Below are positions 59,064 to 64,000 of a DNA stretch of 64,000 bases, in pieces; the stretch's first letter is position 1, and every line of letters starts with the position of its first letter. The translations under genes were made by a program, and so were the position numbers. The notes beneath the pieces are model-generated. The model saw only the letters and a program-made list of their open reading frames with translations. It ran no database searches and was not told the DNA's origin. This stretch comes from Notolepis coatsorum (Eukaryota > Chordata > Actinopteri > Aulopiformes > Paralepididae): assembly GCA_963971535.1 (NCBI GenBank), contig OZ020601.1, positions 25,272,871 to 25,336,870 of the forward strand, given 5' to 3'.

Positions 59064-59485
59064 TCTCTCATTCATCACGGTGGTGAAAAAAGTTAGTCTG
59101 GAGCCCATTTTCACATGACCATTTTAATAATCACATTATTACCATTGTTGGGTTATGATCGGCGTGTGTGGGGATTTTTGGCTGGTGAAAATGCTGAGTG
59201 GCTAGTGACTTTGGAAAACCACTAGCCACAGTGGCTAGTGAGCCAAAAAGTTAATGTCAAGCCCTGGTGATATGACTTGTATTCTGCTTACATAACTTCG
59301 AAACTCCACCCACAATGTCAAAGCCTTCCAAACATAAATCAAAACGTTCCCGCACTTCTGCAATCTATGCGCAAAACAATAACGAGTTGAGTTCTAACAA
59401 AGAACGTATTACATGCTGGGTAGGCTGATAGAGTAAACTGTAAATAAAATAGCCTATAACATTATAAAGGATAATGGCTATAGCA

Positions 59486-59535
59486 GGGGTTCCCAACCTT
59501 TATTCCCCAGAGCCCCACGATTCCTGGGAGACATA
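59486..59535 (+). mobile_element. Solo hAT-like terminus
   Basis: CAGGGGTTCCCAACCTTTATT followed by CCCCAGAGCCCCAC is a recognisable hAT end; no matching right end found. Confidence 0.45.
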
Positions 59536-60234
59536 ATAGGAATATGATATGATATGATATATTATATATGTGCAAGTTACTGTTGCATAATGTAGGCTAT
59601 GGCGGCTATTATATGTAATTCATATAGGCTACCTAATACCGATAACAAAATAGATTGTATGCCTCTAGTACAAATCATATTAAACCCGGTAGCCAATCGA
59701 ACAAAACTGATTAAAGGCATTCATATTCCAGCATGGTTAGAATGACACACCAACGCCAAACAGTGGTCAACGGTCTTTATTAGTATGTTGAGCTGTCCAG
59801 GCAGAATTGCAGCAATGGTCTTAGGGAGTCGTTGATATCTGACATCACCGTGTACAAGTCCGCCAGCCTTTTATTTATCCCATAACACGGGTTGTGTCTT
59901 CTTGGTTCGACAGCGCCTCAGTGAACAATCTCGCTCGTGGAGTTTCTCATGAGTTCGCTCGGGTTAGTTCATTATTTCACATCCCATGGGGGGTGTTTCA
60001 TTACCATATATGGATAATCATGCACGAGCATTGACGGTAAGAACAAATGGTATTTATCAACACGGAGGAGCGTAGGACCTGTGTACGCACGGTTGATAAA
60101 TCCCAATATTTCTGTGCGTACACACATTCTAAATTCTGTGCTTAAGTACGAAAATAGAACACTTTCTAAGAATTGTTGATAAATGAGGGCCCTGGACACT
60201 GCGTAGGCATGAAACTATAAAAGAAGGAAGGGTC

Positions 60235-61006
60235 GATTTACATCAAGGAACCCGGACCATCAACAAATGAATCTTAACTATATTCACAGGGCATACTTGA
60301 CTCCTATAAGACTGAACAGAATGGGTCTTAAACAAGACTCCAAATGCTCCTTATGTACAAATGGGGACGAGGGGACATTTATGCATGTACTGGGACTGCC
60401 CACCAGTTAAGATATTCTGGAAAGAAGTGACCCAGCAATTATCAAATCTCTTAACTCTGAATATACCTGTACACCCCTCTGTATTACTGCTGAATGATGT
60501 TTTTGAGTGTGCAGTACACCCACAGCTAAAGAGATTGGTTTTATCGGGTATCACAGTGGCTAAAAAGCTGATAGCATCAAGATGGTTTCAACCGGAAAAA
60601 ATGTGCCGGAAGGTCTGGATTATTACATATCTCGATGTGATTTATCAAGAAATATCTACAGCAAGAATTTGGGGTCTCAATGAATCCAAAATGACAATGT
60701 GGTTAGAAGGGGCGGAGAGAATAAAAGCTAGCATATAATGGTAGTGTCTGGTTAGGAGCGAGGGATAATGGATGGATATCCAATGGGGGGTCCGGGAGGG
60801 GGGGGGGGGGGGGGGGGTACGAGCTAGAGCATGTGTGTAGGGTAATAGATAGCAGGTATTAGGGGTATATCCTGTATAAGACATTTAACTAATTGGTGAT
60901 TTCATTGGATGTGCACTGTTAATTAATGCTTGTATATCTTATCGTGTGTTGTCATGTTTGTTTATATGTTTGTTTAAAAAAAGAATACAAAAAAAAAAGA
61001 AAAAAA
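60235..61006 (+). mobile_element. 5'-truncated L1-like LINE, 11-bp duplication
   Basis: Flanked by AAGGAAGGGTC at 60224-60234 and 61007-61017. It ends in an A-rich tail (60976-61006) and starts abruptly inside ORF2, as expected of a 5'-truncated target-primed insertion. A G run at 60796-60817 lies in the 3' UTR. Confidence 0.92.
60243..60738 (+). pseudogene. L1-like ORF2 C-terminal region, frameshifted
   Basis: First frame: RAYLTPIRLNRMG then CSLCTNGDEGTFMH; second frame from about 60384: MYWDCPPVKIFWKEV, then TVAKKLIASRWF and a stop at 60736. The CxxC...GTFxHxxWxCP pattern is the Cys/His motif of the L1 ORF2 C-terminal domain. Two bases appear missing at the join near 60384. Fragment only; the endonuclease and RT are absent. 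Confidence 0.85.
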
Positions 61007-61017
61007 AAGGAAGGGTC

Positions 61018-61640
61018 ATCATATCAGAATACCAGCGCTCTGTGCTCCGCTAAGTGCCAGCCTTTGGTGCCAGTACACAGTAACATAATGACCTTTCCTT
61101 CTCACGGTCCACGCACAAGTGCTATCTGGCTTAGGCAGAGTGCGGGCTACCTTGGCTCCAGTGTTTTCATTAACCGTTGAAATTCCTCCCCTTTCACTAT
61201 ACTGACAGCCTCTTATCTTGAGCCATGAATGAGACTACAGCATCAGTTATGACTCTCTTTCTGTTATCTGGAATGGGCTTTGTCGTCAACCAAACATGTT
61301 CAATAAACTGTAAATGTCTTAGCAGCATCCAGACACCTTTTGCCCTCAGTGAGAATGTAAGGATCTATGAAGCGCCACCCCCTTCTCCCTCACGTCTTCC
61401 TCCAAGCTGGTTCACTTTCTCTTTTTCCACCTAAACGGTTCGCTCCTCAGCTACACAATCTGGTTAAAACAAGTTTCTCGTTCGAATTTCACGTTAGCAG
61501 TTAGCATTTCCTGGATGACAGCATGGACAGCAGGGTAATAGCTTGCGTGTGCAGAGAAGCCCCCCCCCCCCCCTCCAGTGGAAGAAAAGGCTCTGGTGAC
61601 AAGTTCTGCACAAATAACAATCTGTACAGTCAACGTCATG
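61018..61640. other. Non-coding, no gene recognised
   Basis: A 69-codon frame at 61225-61434 begins MNETTASVMTLF and has a hydrophobic start; it resembles no family I know. A poly-C run lies at 61561-61573. Confidence 0.35.
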
Positions 61641-62647
61641 AGTTAACTGTAGAAGGAAAACCCATGTGTTTTTAGTGGAAGGGACCTTTAAAAGATGTGT
61701 CAAAGACTGTAGCCACACGATTGCTTTGCATCCCTGCCACTTCAAACCCTTCTGGGTGCATAATTTAAAAAGCTGTCTTTATTGTGAGCATAAGGAGAAA
61801 CTGTCGCCAAAGAATGCGGACATGTTGGTCTTTCTGTCTCACAACCTGAAGCAGGTTGAGCCTCAAAATCACTCAAAATCACTCAAAGCTCCAGGTACGT
61901 TAGTTAGTATTGAGGCTTAGAAGAAGCTATTTTCGTTAGGCTGTAATTCATGTTTTTGCTTTGATTGGATATGGTTGTTTATTTAGTTTGATCAATTTAC
62001 ACTTAAAGTGAAGGCACAATTTTATTTCCTGCTTTTTTCACGTGTATTTATTGTGCTTTTATTAAGCCTCAAATTACTTTAATTTAGTTCATGTTAATCC
62101 TAAGGCAACAGAATCAATTCTGTTAATTATATAAGATTTCATGTAAAGGTCTAAACACTGACAAAAGCCTTGTTTATTTTTTCCTTTCATGAGCAACTGA
62201 TTTCACTTTGATTAGTTCTGTATAAAGAGGCTATTCTGTTTGCGTATAAGCCAATTTATTTACCGCTGTCAACAAATACATGTTATTTCTTGGTATAAGC
62301 TGCACAGGTCATTTCTTTTTCATTATGTCTATGATCAGTTTAGTTTTATAGACTAAGGCTGTCATTAATTTTATTGTATTATTGCACATTTTGTAGCCAA
62401 TTAAATCTCAATTTAGAGGAAAAACCTTGAAGACAGATTTCACCGTTGTCTCTCAATAGCATAATAATTACAATAATAAAGCCTAATGATGGCATGTGAT
62501 GAAGAAATAATAATTAATAATAACAGCAAGTTTGAAGAAAGTACATAACACCCTCCTCCCACACACCCCTGTCGTGAAGCTTTGAATATTCAATGATAAT
62601 TGGTATTGAAGCTTTGAAGCCTAAAAGGTATTGGGGACAGCCCTATT
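61641..62647 (+). mobile_element. hAT remnant with transposase tail and right end
   Basis: A frame at 61666-61920 ends in KLSPKNADMLVFLSHNLKQV, the C-terminal signature of BED-type hAT transposases. The right end reads GGTATTGGGGACAGCCCTA at 62629-62647. The left end was not found. Confidence 0.6.
61798..61868 (+). pseudogene. hAT transposase C-terminal tail
   Basis: About 20 residues, LSPKNADMLVFLSHNLKQ, match the end of the hAT dimerisation domain. The residues before it (CVKDCSHTIALHPCHF) do not fit the domain, so the protein is truncated and rearranged. Confidence 0.6.
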
Positions 62648-62792
62648 AATCACGCCTTTAACTGGCTCATAGCACCTAGCATTGTGTTAATGATAACAGG
62701 TAGGCAGACGCAACTCGCCACACTGCAGCTGTTTTAGAAACTTTTTTTTTATTGTGGAAGTTAAGTATTTAAACTCAGGAATAATATGAATT

Positions 62793-62796
<4 letters not shown>

Positions 62797-62856
<60 letters not shown>
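62797..62856. repeat. (TA)n microsatellite
   Basis: About 30 TA dinucleotides. Confidence 0.95.
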
Positions 62857-62863
<7 letters not shown>

Positions 62864-62869
62864 CATTCA

Positions 62870-63180
62870 ATACTAAATGAAGTGATTTCTTATGCGGGGA
62901 GTAGTGGCATAAATAGATGAATTTGAAGCGGCGCTGAAAGGTTGTGAGCAGAGCGAGGGTGGATTCCTGGGGGGCCACGCCATCTCTCAGATATGGTAAT
63001 GGAGTAATTGTCATATTAAAACAACACAACGCGCGTTTAGGAGCCAGCAGGTGTCACAGCTAGTGAAAAGCCCACCGTATACATCCTATTAATTAGTCCA
63101 ATGCCGTTTCAACTTCCTCCCCCGTCCACCGCACTCACCCGGGAATCAGCCGCCCTGACGCCGATACATCGCCGTGTCCT
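62870..63180. other. Candidate conserved non-coding element
   Basis: Complex unique sequence with TAATGGAGTAATTGTCATATT and CCTATTAATTAGTCC. No open frame of note. Confidence 0.45.
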
Positions 63181-63600
63181 CTCTCTCTCTCTCTTTCTCT
63201 TCATTTTCACTCCATTTCCATATTCCTGCTCCTGACGAGCGTATATGGAAAATAGGAGAGGTGTAATTGAGAGGCGCTTCGTTAGGGAGATTTAAATGTG
63301 TGTCTTTTGTGCGTGCATGTTAAGAGTCGTGGGGGGAAGGGGGCTGGTATCTGGAAGTGCTGAGGAGGCCCCTGGTCGTCATCATCATTACCGCTCCCCT
63401 CCCTTCTCCCTCGCTCTCTCCCCGCCCTTCTCTTCCGCAAGGTCGCCGGCCTCGCGACATTGACGCCGCGCTCGCGTCTCTCCTCAAAAGCCGCAGCCTC
63501 CGAATCGGAACGGCTCCCTTTTTTTTTTCGTGCAGGTAGATTGAGGCGTGAGCGGGGTATAAGCATTCGATAAATAATAACTCTATTTGAAGGAGGGATG
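63181..63600. other. Mixed unique sequence, no exon proved
   Basis: Pyrimidine-rich stretches at 63180-63200 and 63395-63435; short frames on both strands without domains. Confidence 0.3.
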
Positions 63601-63900
63601 ATAAGCTGCGGTGCAGAGGCTAGATATCAATTAGAGCGTTTAGGAAGCCACGGCGGCTCTTAATGAGAGGCTCCTCGCTGGCCACAACAGGAAGCGTCTC
63701 CGCGCACAGAGAGGGGACGTTTTGGTCGCTCTGCATAAACTGGGGGAGGATAGTAAAATAGTCTCGGTTAATTGACAGCCCAGGACTCCCAGTGCAATAT
63801 CATTACAATATTTACCACTACTCCATATATAATTATCCCTTCTATTACTCCTCTCTCTGTCTGAATTATAGATGAGAGGCATTCCTTCCATACATCATTC
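63601..63900. other. Candidate conserved non-coding element
   Basis: GATATCAATTAGAGCG, CTCGGTTAATTGACAGCC and CCATATATAATTATCCC in complex sequence; homeodomain-type cores are frequent. Conservation untested. Confidence 0.45.

Positions 63901-63906
<6 letters not shown>

Positions 63907-63934
<28 letters not shown>
63907..63934. repeat. (CT)n microsatellite
   Basis: About 14 CT dinucleotides. Confidence 0.92.
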
Positions 63935-63941
<7 letters not shown>

Positions 63942-64000
63942 CATAACTTTTGAGGAGCAGCCTAGATGGGAGATAGCATTGTCCATATGTGTCATACTTA

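Larger units (their letters stand above)
58117..59266. mobile_element. hAT-like element, TSD GTGATATG
   Basis: Termini CAGGGCTTGACATTGGC and AATGTCAAGCCCTG; perfect 8-bp duplication GTGATATG at 58109-58116 and 59267-59274. The GTGGCTAGTG and ACCCGCCAC motifs near its ends suggest sub-terminal repeats. Contains a CT repeat and a LINE-like 3' end. Confidence 0.93.
57399..60190. mobile_element. Terminal-inverted-repeat DNA transposon, superfamily uncertain
   Basis: Ends GCCCTCATTTATCAA and TTGATAAATGAGGGC; more TGTGCGTACGCA motifs lie inside both ends. Flanked by CCTGG at 57394-57398 and 60191-60195. GTAAGCAGAATACAAGTCATAT (57907-57928) is inverted near 59265-59285, so part of the interior is palindromic. 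No transposase seen. Contains the hAT at 58117-59266. Confidence 0.75.

Noticed and set aside
60196-60234. Continuation of the LINE RT after the inserted transposon
   Set aside because: The translated sequence after EDLSW (TLRRHETIKEG) does not convincingly follow LINE RT blocks, so I did not extend the LINE past 57398.
61225-61434. Small secreted protein starting MNETTASVMTLFLL
   Set aside because: Hydrophobic start but no family match, no splice or promoter support, and it lies among transposon remnants.

Overview
The window looks like non-coding, repeat-dominated DNA from a teleost fish. The evidence is fish-type mobile elements (hAT copies with 8-bp target duplications, a DIRS-like tyrosine-recombinase retrotransposon, TTAA-flanked foldback MITEs, tRNA-headed SINEs, LINE pieces), very dense microsatellites, several multi-kilobase minisatellites and a 200-base assembly gap. 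It shows no bacterial-style gene organisation.

The only host protein-coding exon I can support is a 179-bp minus-strand C2H2 zinc-finger exon at 29041-29219, best matched from memory to ZNF407. The flanking DNA would be its introns or the adjacent intergenic space. Several AT-rich, homeobox-site-rich stretches (about 9.7-10.0, 14.3-14.7, 15.1-15.4, 50.2-51.0 and 62.9-63.9 kb) look like conserved non-coding elements. This would fit the ZNF407/TSHZ1 neighbourhood of vertebrates, but that is inference.

Layout: 0-8.4 kb holds tRNA-derived SINEs, TTAA foldback MITEs and a LINE 3' end. 8.4-16.3 kb holds GA/CT/GT/TA microsatellites, two possible conserved blocks and a 15-bp minisatellite grown inside a SINE. 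16.3-27.9 kb is a tandem or allelic duplication split by the gap; one copy carries a hAT insertion the other lacks. 28.4-29.2 kb is the zinc-finger exon, whose 3' end and splice donor are repeated about 12 times. 29.5-35.9 kb is a decayed DIRS-like element with a hAT nested in its 3' terminal repeat. 36.4-42.8 kb is hAT territory, including one old element carrying three nested insertions. 42.8-46.5 kb is a 41-bp minisatellite split by a LINE-like repeat and bounded by a TTAA MITE. 46.5-49 kb holds two TTAA MITEs and a SINE. 49.4-50.2 kb holds 41- and 52-bp minisatellites. 51.2-57.3 kb is a 6.1-kb, 46-bp minisatellite made from a piece of a LINE reverse transcriptase gene. 57.4-61.0 kb is a terminal-inverted-repeat element containing a hAT, followed by a truncated L1-like insertion with an 11-bp duplication. 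61-64 kb has hAT remnants and candidate conserved DNA.

The theme is tandem arrays born from pieces of functional sequence (SINE promoter region, LINE reverse transcriptase, exon-intron junction) and a datable order of nested insertions. All long open frames in the arrays are artefacts of stop-free repeats. Family names come from recognition of motifs and termini, not from database searches.
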